From Bdellovibrio bacteriovorus HD100 (lineage in GTDB: Bacteria > Bdellovibrionota > Bdellovibrionia > Bdellovibrionales > Bdellovibrionaceae), in assembly GCF_000196175.1 (NCBI RefSeq), contig NC_005363.1:1054001-1118000 (forward strand): a stretch of 64,000 bases of DNA, given 5' to 3'. Every line of letters starts with the position of its first letter. Position 1 is the stretch's first letter. Made by a program: the position numbers and the translations under genes. A model generated the notes under the pieces. It made no database searches, was not told the DNA's origin, and was given only the letters and a program-made list of their open reading frames with translations. Of the stretch, positions 43,720-52,884 are shown in pieces.

Positions 43720-46700
43720 TTGAGAATTAAGAAGATTGAACTCATTGGTTTTAAATCGTTCAAAGACCGCACCGTCATTCACTTTGATGCCGGTATCACT
43801 GGTATCGTCGGACCGAATGGTTGCGGTAAATCCAACATCGTGGATGCCTTGATGTGGGTTATGGGTGACCAGTCCGCGAAGGACTTGCGTGCATCCCAAA
43901 TGACTGACGTCATCTTCGGTGGAGCGGAAGGTTATGCTCCACTGGGTATGTGTGAAGTGTCCCTGACACTTGAAAATGACGGTGGTCCGTTCCCGGCAAA
44001 ATATATTAAACATTCTGAAATCATGGTGACCCGCCGTTTGCACAGAAACGGTGAAGGTGAGTACTTCATCAATAAAGAGCCTGCTCGTTTGAAAGACCTG
44101 CAGGAGATCTTCATGGACACGGGTGCCGGTTCCAAAGGTTTCTCCATCATCGCTCAGGGTATGATCGGTAAGATCATCACTGCGAAACCTGAAGACCGCC
44201 GCATGCTTATCGAAGAAGCTGCCGGTATCACCAAGTTCAAAGCCCGTAAAAAAGAATCCCAGCGCAAACTGGTTGCGACCGATCAGAATCTGGTGCGTTT
44301 GCAGGACATCATCGGCGAGTTGAAACGCCAGATCGATTCTTTGCAAAGACAGGCTCAGCGTGCAGAACGCTATCGCAATATCAAAAATCAGATTGAAGAT
44401 CTGGACCTGTGGCTTTCCACTGCCCAGTACGTTGAATTGAAACGTGCTGCGGACGAAGCTCAGGCGATCTTCAACGAAGCGCAAAGCATGGAAGTGGAAG
44501 GCGAAACGAACCTTTCCACTTTGCAGGGCCAGCTGGAAGTTCTGAAATTGCAGATCCTGGAAAAGGAAAAGGCAGTTGAAGAACAACAGACTGAATACTT
44601 CACCAAACAATCCACTGTTCAAAAGAAAGAGATGGAGATCCAGGAGCTTCGCTTCGAGATCGAACAGGCTCGCCGCAATGAACAGATGACCGGCACCATC
44701 CTGCAGGAGCAGCAAGCCCGTAAAGAGCTTCTTGCCCGCGACAAAGCCGCATTGGATGAACAGGTGACCGAGCTGAAAGAAGAGTCCGAGTCTCTGTCGG
44801 CCGCTTTCGCTGAGAAAAATGAAATCTTCCAGAACTTCAATTCCCGCATCGGCACTGTGGACGAGGACCTGACGACGAAACGTCGTGAGTTGTTCGCCGT
44901 CGGTCAGACCGAATCCTCTTTGGATGCGCGTGTGAATTCCCTGTCCTCTCAGATCGCGGACCTGACAGACCGTCAGGACAACGAGCAGCAGGTGTTGAAC
45001 GAACTTCGTGAAAAACAAGTTGAGTTCGAAAACCGCCGTAAAAAAGTGATCACCGAGCTGGATAAAGAGCGTCAGATGCAGCTGGATCTTGCCAGCGATG
45101 TGGACTCTTTCGAAGCCAACAAAAAAATCCTTCAGGATTCCGTGGCGACTAAAAAAGCCGAAGTGGATTCCTTCAAGGATTCTTTGAACGAAGTGGCGTC
45201 CCGCCTTTACGGTCTGGAAAACCTGCAAAATAACTTTGAAGGTTTCCAGGAGGGTGTGAAGCAGGTCATGCTATGGCAGAAAACCCGCACTCAGGAAATG
45301 ATGGCGGATGGTTCTGTTGTATCTCACTTCCAGCCGGTTTCTGAGGTTGTTGAAGTTCCGGCTGAATACGAAGTGGCGATGGAAGCGGCTTTGGGTTCTC
45401 GCTTGCAGATGTTGTTGTCCTCTGATGCCAATATCGCTGTGGACGCTGTTTCCCACTTGAAAGAAAATAAATCCGGTCGTTCCAGCTTTATGGCTGCTGA
45501 CGGTCAGGGGCTTACTTTCAACCGTGCTGAAGCACCAATGGGTCAGGACGGCGTTCAAGCCATCCTGAAAGACGTGGTTCAGGCGGCTGACAAATTCAAA
45601 AATACAGTGACCTACATGCTTGATGGCGTGGCGATTGTGGATTCTATCCGCACCGCTTTGAACTTGCGCCCAAGATATGAAGGCTGGACATTCGTGACTC
45701 TTGACGGTGACACGCTGACAGCTGACGGTGTTTTGACAGGGGGCTCTTCCGAGTCTGCTGATTCTGGCATGCTGAAGCGTCGTCGTGAAATCAAAGAATT
45801 GTCCGAGAAAAAAGACGAATTCGCAGGAAAACTGCAGCTGGCTCAGATGGCTCTTAAAAAGACCGAAGAACAGCTGGCCAACGTATTGAATGACTTCGAA
45901 GGCGCGCAAAAACGCAAGATCGATCAGGAGATCAAAGTTGCCGAATTGAGAAAAGACGCTGAGCGCGCTGAAAATGAAGTTCAGAACGCTTTGGCGGCAG
46001 TTGAGCGCCAGGAACGCGAAGTCAAAAAACTGACAGAGCAACTGGAAGTTCAAGAGCAGAAACTTGAAGAACTGAACGAGGCTCTGATCGAGGCTCGTGA
46101 AAGAAAAGTTCTGCTTGAGACTGAAGTGGAGACTTTGAACTCTGAGATGAACTCTGTTCGTCTGGGCTTTGACGGTCTTCAGGCGGAAGTGACGGATCTT
46201 CAGGTGAAGTCCGCTTCCAAAACCCAGGAATACACTGGTGTTTTGAGACAGCTTGAAATGGTGACCAAATCCCTGACGGATCTGGAAGCTCAGTTGGCAC
46301 GTATGAGTGAAGAGGCTGAAGGGTACAACTCCCAGATGACCGACACTCAGGTGACTCTGGAAGAAAAGAAAATTGAATTTGAACGTCTTTTGGACGAAGT
46401 CGAGACCCTGAAGCTTCAGGCGGCTCGCGCGAAAGACGAATACGAAGTGATGTCTGAATCAATCCGTGCGATCGAAGATGAAGCTTCCGCTTCTCAGCGT
46501 GCACGCAATGAAAGACAGCACAAAATGAACGACTCCCAGTTGAAACTGGAGCAGGCGAAGATGAAAGAGCAGTACCTGATTGATCAGGTGCGCGAGCGCT
46601 ACATGCTGAACCTGCCTGACGTTGTTGAGAAATACGTGAACCGCGAAGGCGACTTCCTGGAAGCGGATGCTCAACTGAAAGACCTGCGTGAGAAACTGGC

Positions 46701-47307
46701 GAAGATCGGTGAAGTGAACCTGTCTGCGATTGAAGAGTACGAAGAGACCGCTCAACGTTACGAATTCCTGACCAAACAGCACGCGGACCTGACCGAGGCC
46801 AAAGATCAGTTGCGCAAGGTTATCGAGCGTATTAACAAAATCTGCTCCAAGCGTTTCAAAGAAACCTTCGAGCTGGTTAACGACCGTTTCACCCGCGTAT
46901 TCCCGGTCTTGTTCGGTGGCGGTGAGGCTTGGTTGGAGCTTGTTGAAGAAACTGAAAAGAACGAAGCGGGTATCGAGATCATCGCACGTCCTCCAGGCAA
47001 AAAGACTCAGAACGTGTCTTTGATGTCGGGTGGTGAGAAAGCTTTGACTGCGGTGGCGCTGGTGTTCTCTATCTTCCTGGTGAAACCATCTCCATGGTGT
47101 TTGCTGGATGAGGTTGACGCTCCACTTGATGACGCCAACGTATTCCGTTTCAACGACCTGGTTCGTGAGATGGCCAAACGTTCTCAGATCATCGTTGTTA
47201 CCCACAACAAGCACACCATGGAAGTGGCGGGCAAGTTGTATGGCGTGACGATGCAGGAGCGCGGTGTTTCCACGATGGTTTCTGTTTCCATCCAGGACAT
47301 CAAATAG
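43720..47307 (+). CDS. smc: Chromosome segregation protein SMC
   Basis: The SMC dimer with ScpA and ScpB compacts and resolves the chromosome. The 1195-residue protein has Walker A GPNGCGKSNIVDAL (residues 29-42), a Q-loop in DVIFGG, two long coiled-coil arms (about 170-500 and 690-1010), the hinge (about 520-670, with AALGSRLQMLLSS and a Gly-rich DGVLTGGSS end), and the C-terminal head with signature LMSGGEKALTAVAL and Walker B WCLLDEVDAPLDD. The start is TTG at 43720 behind AAGAGGGGA. A terminator follows. No scpAB genes are near. It is a lone gene. Confidence 0.97.
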   Translation: MRIKKIELIGFKSFKDRTVIHFDAGITGIVGPNGCGKSNIVDALMWVMGDQSAKDLRASQMTDVIFGGAEGYAPLGMCEVSLTLENDGGPFPAKYIKHSEIMVTRRLHRNGEGEYFINKEPARLKDLQEIFMDTGAGSKGFSIIAQGMIGKIITAKPEDRRMLIEEAAGITKFKARKKESQRKLVATDQNLVRLQDIIGELKRQIDSLQRQAQRAERYRNIKNQIEDLDLWLSTAQYVELKRAADEAQAIFNEAQSMEVEGETNLSTLQGQLEVLKLQILEKEKAVEEQQTEYFTKQSTVQKKEMEIQELRFEIEQARRNEQMTGTILQEQQARKELLARDKAALDEQVTELKEESESLSAAFAEKNEIFQNFNSRIGTVDEDLTTKRRELFAVGQTESSLDARVNSLSSQIADLTDRQDNEQQVLNELREKQVEFENRRKKVITELDKERQMQLDLASDVDSFEANKKILQDSVATKKAEVDSFKDSLNEVASRLYGLENLQNNFEGFQEGVKQVMLWQKTRTQEMMADGSVVSHFQPVSEVVEVPAEYEVAMEAALGSRLQMLLSSDANIAVDAVSHLKENKSGRSSFMAADGQGLTFNRAEAPMGQDGVQAILKDVVQAADKFKNTVTYMLDGVAIVDSIRTALNLRPRYEGWTFVTLDGDTLTADGVLTGGSSESADSGMLKRRREIKELSEKKDEFAGKLQLAQMALKKTEEQLANVLNDFEGAQKRKIDQEIKVAELRKDAERAENEVQNALAAVERQEREVKKLTEQLEVQEQKLEELNEALIEARERKVLLETEVETLNSEMNSVRLGFDGLQAEVTDLQVKSASKTQEYTGVLRQLEMVTKSLTDLEAQLARMSEEAEGYNSQMTDTQVTLEEKKIEFERLLDEVETLKLQAARAKDEYEVMSESIRAIEDEASASQRARNERQHKMNDSQLKLEQAKMKEQYLIDQVRERYMLNLPDVVEKYVNREGDFLEADAQLKDLREKLAKIGEVNLSAIEEYEETAQRYEFLTKQHADLTEAKDQLRKVIERINKICSKRFKETFELVNDRFTRVFPVLFGGGEAWLELVEETEKNEAGIEIIARPPGKKTQNVSLMSGGEKALTAVALVFSIFLVKPSPWCLLDEVDAPLDDANVFRFNDLVREMAKRSQIIVVTHNKHTMEVAGKLYGVTMQERGVSTMVSVSIQDIK

Positions 47308-47331
47308 TCTGAAGAAAACAAAACGAATGCC

Positions 47332-47365
47332 AAAAACCCCGTTGAGGAACTCAACGGGGTTTTTC
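47332..47365 (+). terminator. Terminator after smc
   Basis: AAAAACCCCGTTGAG, loop GAA, CTCAACGGGGTTTTT forms a 10-bp GC-rich stem extended by A-T pairs. Confidence 0.9.
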
Positions 47366-47392
47366 TTTTTCCGGGTTGTAGCAAAGTGAGAC

Positions 47393-47518
47393 GTTCCGCG
47401 AAAGTGTTTCTTTCGTGTTCCGGAATCTTCAGTCTAAACAGCAAAGGAACGCCCCATTGTGAGAACTACAGTCGCGTTCCCGACAAAAGCTCCGATAAGA
47501 TAAGGGAACTAACGGAAC
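47393..47518 (+). promoter_or_regulatory. Six GTTCC/GGAAC boxes before the CxxCH operon
   Basis: GTTCC or its complement GGAAC occurs at 47393, 47417, 47446, 47476, 47505 and 47514, spaced by 24, 29, 30, 29 and 9 bases. Three-turn spacing on a fixed face of the helix would suit a regulator binding several sites upstream of the operon at 47531. By chance about one such site per 500 bases is expected on either strand. Confidence 0.35.
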
Positions 47519-47530
47519 TTCTTTGGGGGA

Positions 47531-49078
47531 ATGACCGTGACCAAGTTAATCTTTGCATTCACGTTGCTGATGGCACCGTTTGCTTCTGCTCAAGTTTTGA
47601 GTGAAGCAGGCTTGTTCAATCGTTGCTACTCCCATTTGACCGGGAAACCGGTGCCTTTGGGGCACGCAACGATGGCGCAGATCCGTGCCGGTAAAATCAA
47701 GGCGCTGGACGCCTGTAATTCTTTGTTGGACAAGGCCGAACTGGATGCTTCCGGTCCGTTGGTCAATCGTTCTGACAAAGAAGCCCGCGCCGTTCTAAAC
47801 ACCTTCTATAATTTCCACCGCACCTGGTTCACCGCCAACACGGTTGAACAAATCCAGGAATACAATGAAGAGATGTCCCGCGGGACGATGGATATTTATG
47901 ACTCGACAGAGCCTGGTCTGGCGCTGACACGTGCGATGTTTGCCCGCAATGCCCAGTACCGTGATGTTCTGACTCTGGGGCAGGGGGTGCGTGCCCAGCG
48001 TGAAGAGGACATGGCCGTGCGCAATCGCATCGGCTTTAATGTGACTTTCCCGGGCCGTCGTATTTCCGGTAACAACGCAGGCTTGGACCTGAATCTTTTC
48101 AACTTCCGTGCACTCTCTGGCGGGTTCAATGGCAATTCGGACACAACCCAAGCGATGTTTGTGACATTGCCAAAAATTGAAGTGGGGGAGCTGGTCGGTG
48201 TGCGCATCGCCACAGATAATGCGACCATTCCGAATCTGTCATTGCAGCCTTTGGGGGCTGATAAGCGCGGCAGCGACCAGCCGGGTTTGAATTTCAGTTT
48301 CAATCTTTTCCAGACTCAAGGTGGCGGTGTGCTGGGTACACCTATTTATCTGATGCTGAACTATGGTCATGGCCGTGGTCTTGAGGCCAATGGAACCACC
48401 AAGGTTCCGCGCCGCTGGTCTCAGACCAACATGGAATCTTTCTTGTGTGCAGAGCTTCCGGCTTTGCGTGAAAACGACATTCGTCAGTATGTGGTGGGGA
48501 ATTCTTCTGCGCCATTTAGAAACTCCAGCAGCTGCGTGATGTGCCATGCGACTTTGGATCCGATGGCTTACACCGCCCGTAACGTGGTGGTCGGAAATTC
48601 TGACTATGCGGCGTTGAGTGCTGGCAGCAGAACTCACTCTAAAACGGCATTGCATTTGGCGACCTATCGCCCGGATTTTCCTTCTGTGGCCGGCTGGCCT
48701 TCGGAGCCGGTGGCAAACTTCCATCGTCAGGTGCCTTCAGGTCGTCTGTTCTTCCGCTCAATGACCGGAGCTTTGATTGATCGTCCGGTGACGGGCATTG
48801 CCCAGTTGGGTGCGGCGATGGCTGAAACCAAGGATTACTATTACTGCGCGGCTAAAAGATACTTTGAATATTTCACCGGAATCACAGTGGCTCTTTATGA
48901 CCGCTCCAATCCGGCAAATGAAGAATTAAATAAGAAACTATCCACTGAAAGCTATGAAGACCGTAAGTTCGTTGAGGCTCTTGGGGAAGAGCTTCAGCGC
49001 AACCAGTCTGTGCGCCATATGGTGAAGCAGATCATGTCTTCAAAATACTATCGTGACGTGAACTATCGGGAAAAATAA
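47531..49078 (+). CDS. Exported CxxCH protein, DUF1588/DUF1585-like
   Basis: The 515-residue protein has a signal peptide (cut after ASA, about residue 20) and an overall layout seen in planctomycete-type cytochromes: an N-terminal helical domain, a beta-rich middle, and near residues 335-345 SSSCVMCHATLDPMAYTARN, the motif of DUF1588, with a c-type haem CxxCH. C-terminal AAKRYFEYFTGI...LDR-type segment resembles DUF1585. The ATG at 47531 overlaps the GGGGGA ribosome site, so the GTG at 47537 may be the true start. It heads an operon with a Tat-exported protein and a lipoprotein; the three likely form one periplasmic or surface complex. Substrate unknown. Confidence 0.65.
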   Translation: MTVTKLIFAFTLLMAPFASAQVLSEAGLFNRCYSHLTGKPVPLGHATMAQIRAGKIKALDACNSLLDKAELDASGPLVNRSDKEARAVLNTFYNFHRTWFTANTVEQIQEYNEEMSRGTMDIYDSTEPGLALTRAMFARNAQYRDVLTLGQGVRAQREEDMAVRNRIGFNVTFPGRRISGNNAGLDLNLFNFRALSGGFNGNSDTTQAMFVTLPKIEVGELVGVRIATDNATIPNLSLQPLGADKRGSDQPGLNFSFNLFQTQGGGVLGTPIYLMLNYGHGRGLEANGTTKVPRRWSQTNMESFLCAELPALRENDIRQYVVGNSSAPFRNSSSCVMCHATLDPMAYTARNVVVGNSDYAALSAGSRTHSKTALHLATYRPDFPSVAGWPSEPVANFHRQVPSGRLFFRSMTGALIDRPVTGIAQLGAAMAETKDYYYCAAKRYFEYFTGITVALYDRSNPANEELNKKLSTESYEDRKFVEALGEELQRNQSVRHMVKQIMSSKYYRDVNYREK

Positions 49079-49090
49079 TCCGGGGGCATT

Positions 49091-50776
49091 ATGGGGGACG
49101 GAAAAAATCTGACTCGCAGGGGCTTTATCGCAGGTGGTGCGGTGGCCGGGGCAGCGGCCCTGGTGGCAACACCATATGAAAGACTTCTGAATGCTCTTAG
49201 CACAGGCTTTATTCATCAAGCCCAGGCTGAAGCAACCGGAAATCTGGGAGCTCGCAACTATATCAATATTCTGATTGCCGGTGGGCCGATGCGCTACACG
49301 TTTGATGCGTGGATGCGTACGAATCCTTCAGATGCGCCTTTGGAATACAATCCCATGGTGGCAACGAAACTGGTTCGTTCAGGCAACAACATTGTCGGCA
49401 CTGAATACGCGACGTTCAACTATAACGGCGTGATGGTGCCACACATGTTTTCACAATCTGTGACGACATCTGCGGGTGCCAAAGCTTTGACGGAGCTTCT
49501 GAATAATATGCTGGTGATCCGTGGCTTCGGCTCCGGTTTTGACGGTCATCCTTTCAATGCGACAATTCAACAGGCTCCGGTGGGCGGTGTGTCCTCGGTG
49601 ATGGGTTTGGCTGCCGACTATTCCAAGAAAACCTTTGAGGCGGTGGAGTGGCCCGATCGTGGAGCTTACGGCAACTATGCTTCCATGAGTGGCAAAGCAC
49701 TGAATATTCTGACGGGCAATCCACTGAATTCTTTGTTGGAGGGGTTTGGCGGTCCAGCCGCAGACCGTGCCAAGGGGCGCAGCCTGAAAGACCGCAACCG
49801 TGAGGCTTTTGATCTGGCTCAGGCACGCTTGCGTGCCTATTCGCAGTCTGAATTTGCGGGTTCGACAATTCTTTCCAAAAATCTTTCCAATGCCTCAGAT
49901 CTGATGAAAAAAGGCATTGGGAATATCGGTTCTTACTGGGACGGGGCCGTGGCCCGTTATCGGTCCGTGATTGAGGCCAGCATGCGCCAGCAGGGGCTTG
50001 TGGGCATTAATGACGTGGCGATGATTTCTGACCAGGGGAACTTCTGGCGGGTTCACGTCGCTGCGGGCAACCGCGGTCTGGTGGTCAGTCGTGATTCGGA
50101 TCTGCGTGATTCCATCAAAACTATGACGGCTCCCGGTTCATTGGCAGAAGGTTTGGCATTGGCTGAATACGTTCTGAAAGAAGGCCTGGTCAGCACGATG
50201 AATCTGCAAATGGGTGATCCGGCAGGTTTGATGATTAAGGATGCCGCAGATGGTGTGGTTGGAAATCACGTGGCTATCAAAGACATGCACGAAACCGGTG
50301 CGATTCCGGGCGTGCTGATCACGACGGCATACTATCGAGGCCTGTGTGCGGGAATGATGGAGCTGATCGAACAATTGAAAAAAACCAAAGTCAACGGTGT
50401 GGACCTGTGGTCTGAAACCGTGATTCAGGTGATCTCTGAATTCAACCGCACGGCAAGAACCAACGGTACAGGCAGTGACCATGGTTTCAATCAGATGGTG
50501 ACCAGTGTGTTCTCGGGCGCAATCCAGCGCGGTCCATTTGTTGTGGGTAACATCTATCGTGCTGGTCACGGTGGCGGTTACGTCGGCACTCAGGGACGTG
50601 CGGCACCGATAGATGGTTACAATCAAAAAGGCATGCCGTCCCCGACGATGGCAGCATCCACAGTGACAGCACTTTTGCGAGTTCCAAAAAATCCATACGA
50701 GAATCTGGCTGAACCACTGATTCGCCTGAATGGCGATCAGCTGCAGATTCTTAAAGCGGCGAAGCTGGTGGGGTAA
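49091..50776 (+). CDS. Tat-exported protein, DUF1501/DUF1552-like
   Basis: The 561-residue protein begins with a twin-arginine signal (NLTRRGFIAGGAVAGAAALVATP, residues 7-29), so it is folded, perhaps with a cofactor, before export. The body has alpha/beta segments such as NYINILIAGGPMRYTFDAW and ETVIQVISEFNRTARTNGTGSDHGFNQMV, which look like the alkaline-phosphatase/sulfatase-type DUF1501 family: EFNRTAR..GTGSDHG is the family's end motif. DUF1501 proteins pair with DUF1588/1592 cytochromes in many bacteria. The ATG lies 12 nt after the CxxCH gene. Function is not known. Confidence 0.7.
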   Translation: MGDGKNLTRRGFIAGGAVAGAAALVATPYERLLNALSTGFIHQAQAEATGNLGARNYINILIAGGPMRYTFDAWMRTNPSDAPLEYNPMVATKLVRSGNNIVGTEYATFNYNGVMVPHMFSQSVTTSAGAKALTELLNNMLVIRGFGSGFDGHPFNATIQQAPVGGVSSVMGLAADYSKKTFEAVEWPDRGAYGNYASMSGKALNILTGNPLNSLLEGFGGPAADRAKGRSLKDRNREAFDLAQARLRAYSQSEFAGSTILSKNLSNASDLMKKGIGNIGSYWDGAVARYRSVIEASMRQQGLVGINDVAMISDQGNFWRVHVAAGNRGLVVSRDSDLRDSIKTMTAPGSLAEGLALAEYVLKEGLVSTMNLQMGDPAGLMIKDAADGVVGNHVAIKDMHETGAIPGVLITTAYYRGLCAGMMELIEQLKKTKVNGVDLWSETVIQVISEFNRTARTNGTGSDHGFNQMVTSVFSGAIQRGPFVVGNIYRAGHGGGYVGTQGRAAPIDGYNQKGMPSPTMAASTVTALLRVPKNPYENLAEPLIRLNGDQLQILKAAKLVG

Positions 50777-50781
50777 GAACA

Positions 50782-51483
50782 ATGATCACAGCCAAGAATA
50801 AATTTTTTATGTTGCTGTTATCCGGAGCTGTTCTGACTCAGATGTACCAAAACTGTGGTCAGATGGGCGAGTTCGCTGTTCTGGATCAGGCGTCATTGAA
50901 TCTGGATATGGGTTCCTCCGGGGACACGGATCAGAGTCATCCCAGTCAAAAAGATGTGACACTGCCGACCCAGAAAGTTCAAGTGGTGAACCGCGAATAC
51001 GTGGCTTCCCTGATGCGCGAGGTTTTCACCCGTTCTTCCGGTCCGGTCCCGAATCTTGAGAGTCTGCTGGAGCAGTGGATTATCCGGCGCGGGGCGCAGT
51101 ATGGTTTGGGCTGCAATCCTTACAGCACCTACAGCGGCCGCGATTGTGGGGGCGACATTTCAAATGCGAATCTGCCAATTAAAACCGATGACAACACTGT
51201 GCGCGAATCCTTCCGTGTCCAGTTCTGTGAAAACGTGCTGGGGATGGATGAAGGTGTGAACGCGATCTTGGAAAAGATCTCGAATCGTCCGGCAGCGCCA
51301 ACTGCGGATGCCGTTCGCCAGGTGTACGGATTGTTCTATCGCGGTGACGGAGCGTCGGACATTATCGTGGCAAGCTTGCTTGACTATGACAAAGCTTTGG
51401 CGCTGAAAGGGGAGCCGGCGATGGAAAGATGGCGGGCTCTGGCTCTGCAAGTTTGCGAATCACCCGGTTGGCAGCTGCAATAG
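50782..51483 (+). CDS. Lipoprotein, third gene of the CxxCH operon
   Basis: The 233-residue protein has an N-terminal hydrophobic segment with a Cys at MYQNCGQ (about residue 25), fitting a lipoprotein signal, though the -3 and -1 positions are Tyr and Asn, unlike the usual box. A Ser/Asp-rich linker follows, then a helical domain with paired Cys (LGCNPYSTYSGRDCGG, VQFCENVLG, LQVCESPGW). No family is recognised. It starts 5 nt after the Tat protein gene and ends the operon just before a strong terminator. It probably anchors or assists the other two. Confidence 0.65.
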   Translation: MITAKNKFFMLLLSGAVLTQMYQNCGQMGEFAVLDQASLNLDMGSSGDTDQSHPSQKDVTLPTQKVQVVNREYVASLMREVFTRSSGPVPNLESLLEQWIIRRGAQYGLGCNPYSTYSGRDCGGDISNANLPIKTDDNTVRESFRVQFCENVLGMDEGVNAILEKISNRPAAPTADAVRQVYGLFYRGDGASDIIVASLLDYDKALALKGEPAMERWRALALQVCESPGWQLQ

Positions 51484-51506
51484 AATCTTAAAATCTAAAA
51501 AAGACG

Positions 51507-51543
51507 ATCCCCGGGATTCCAAAGAACCCCGGGGATTTTTTTT
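51507..51543 (+). terminator. Terminator after the CxxCH operon
   Basis: ATCCCCGGG (51507-51515) pairs with CCCGGGGAT (51528-51536), followed by a run of eight T. Confidence 0.9.
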
Positions 51544-51593
51544 AAGACAGCCTTTGAAGGGATCACAACAAAGGCACCTTGGAGAAGGAACCT

Positions 51594-51661
51594 CCGCTGC
51601 CGATGGAGACCTGCAAGGGAAAATCTGGGGAGACTCTTTGCAGGTCCGCCGAGAGCAGCGG
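51594..51661. other. Long compound hairpin between convergent genes
   Basis: CCGCTGC (51594-51600) pairs with GCAGCGG (51655-51661), and inside it GACCTGCAA (51608-51616) pairs with TTGCAGGTC (51638-51646), giving two stacked perfect stems around a 21-nt loop. It lies 11 nt past the nitroreductase stop on the minus strand and 51 nt past the terminator on the plus strand. No U-run follows on either strand. It may be a 3'-UTR structure or a small RNA. Confidence 0.55.
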
Positions 51662-51672
51662 AAAATCCGGAA

Positions 51673-52314
51673 TTACTTGATGTATTGGATCAGGTCGTCT
51701 TCAGTGAAGCGAACCTTCTTTTGATTTTGTAAAGCATCTTCCTGGTGGCGGTACCCCAAAGCCACAGTGGCCACGGTTTTCCAGCCGGAGCCTTCAAGGC
51801 CCAGGATTTTGTCGTAAGCCACCGGATCGAAGCCCTCCATCGGAGTGGCGTCAATTTTCAGCAGCGCTGCCGTCTGCAGCAGGAAACCCATGGCTATGTA
51901 AGTCTGGCGCTGGGACCAGACGCGGATTTTTTCTTCCTGCGCTTTTACCAGGTTTTCAACCAGCATATTTTTGTATCCGTCCAAAGCTTCCAGAGGGGCG
52001 CTGCGGACTTCAGCCACACGGTTTATGAACTTTTGTACGAAGTCTGCATCCATCTTTTCCTTGTAAAGGAAAACCACATAGTGGCTGGCGTCAGTCACTT
52101 GGGTTTGATTCCAGGACACCGGTTTCAGCTGTTTACGGACGTCGGGATTTTCGATGACCAGGAATTTCCACGGCTGCACGCCGTAAGAGGACGGCGCCAA
52201 AGTCAGGGAATTTCGCAGGGTTGTCCAGTCGGCATCCGAGATCTTTTTGGTCGCATCGTACTTTTTAGTGGCGTAGCGCCACTCCAGGGCATCTTGAATC
52301 GTTTTATGGGTCAT
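51673..52314 (-). CDS. NAD(P)H nitroreductase, NfsB-like flavoprotein
   Basis: The 212-residue protein belongs to the FMN-dependent nitroreductase family. The opening EWRYATKKYDATKKI is the FMN phosphate site, SLTLAPSSYGVQPWKFLVI holds the PSSxxxQPW motif, and the end, IDATPMEGFDPVAYDKILGL and VATVALGYR, matches NfsB-like proteins. The ATG at 52314 lies behind AAAGGAGCCC; an upstream ATG at 52350 adds 12 residues and overlaps the shared promoter region. It is divergent from an Rrf2 regulator, which is a likely controller. Substrates are quinones, nitro compounds or other electrophiles. Confidence 0.92.
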   Translation of the reverse strand: MTHKTIQDALEWRYATKKYDATKKISDADWTTLRNSLTLAPSSYGVQPWKFLVIENPDVRKQLKPVSWNQTQVTDASHYVVFLYKEKMDADFVQKFINRVAEVRSAPLEALDGYKNMLVENLVKAQEEKIRVWSQRQTYIAMGFLLQTAALLKIDATPMEGFDPVAYDKILGLEGSGWKTVATVALGYRHQEDALQNQKKVRFTEDDLIQYIK

Positions 52315-52369
52315 GGGAAGGGCTCCTTTAATTGTGTCAAATACAGGCACAGTATGCCGTGGTTGGAAT

Positions 52370-52398
52370 TTAAATGCAACAGTAAAAGATACATTTAA
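52370..52398. promoter_or_regulatory. Inverted repeat between nitroreductase and Rrf2 genes
   Basis: TTAAATG (52370-52376) and CATTTAA (52392-52398) are separated by 15 bp in the 156-bp divergent space. A half of it reads AAAAGATACATTTAA. It is a candidate operator for the Rrf2 protein. A shorter GTCC-TTAG-GGAC repeat lies at 52410-52421. Confidence 0.35.
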
Positions 52399-52470
52399 GG
52401 AAGCCTCGGGTCCTTAGGGACTTAATTCCTTGATATTGTTTATTTTTGAGGCTTAAGGTAAGATCTAGAC

Positions 52471-52884
52471 ATGGTTGATCAAAGGTTTTCTGTCTCAGTT
52501 CATATTATGACTGCCCTGGCTTACCACAAGGGCGATCTGATGACGTCTGAAGAATTGGGCGCGAGCATTCGCACCAATCCGACGGTGATCCGCCGTTTGA
52601 TCTCCAAACTTGTTGATGCCGGACTATTGACGTCCTTCAAAGGCAAGGCGGGCGGTGTGAAGCTGGCCAAAGCCCCGAAGGAAATTTCCCTTCGTGATGT
52701 CTATGTGGCGATCACCGACAAGAAGCTGATTGCGACTCCGGATAAAGAGCCCTTCAAAAACTGCGTTGTCAGCTGTTCAATGAAAAAGCTGATGTGCGAG
52801 CTGGTGGATGGCATTGAGAACAACTCTATGGATTATCTGGGCGGGATCCGTTTGTCTGATCTGACGTCCAAAATCGCCAAATGA
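52471..52884 (+). CDS. Rrf2-family transcriptional regulator
   Basis: The 137-residue regulator has the Rrf2 winged helix-turn-helix: FSVSVHIMTALAYHKGDLMTSEELGASIRTNPTVIRRLISKLVDAGLLTSFKGKAGGVKLAKAPKEISLRDVYVAI. A Cys group lies at CVVSCSMKKLMC (about residues 92-103) in the sensory region, with spacing CX3CX6C, unlike the CX5CX5C of IscR; it may sense electrophiles or hold no cluster. The ATG at 52471 has weak upstream AAGGTAAGAT. It shares 4 nt with the acetyltransferase gene, and is divergent from the nitroreductase, which suggests a small detoxification circuit. Confidence 0.9.
   Translation: MVDQRFSVSVHIMTALAYHKGDLMTSEELGASIRTNPTVIRRLISKLVDAGLLTSFKGKAGGVKLAKAPKEISLRDVYVAITDKKLIATPDKEPFKNCVVSCSMKKLMCELVDGIENNSMDYLGGIRLSDLTSKIAK

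Noticed and set aside
47480-47500. CTCCGATAAGAT before the CxxCH operon as a sigma-28 -10 box
   Set aside because: No -35 box at proper spacing was found; the nearest TACAGTCG is several bases too far.
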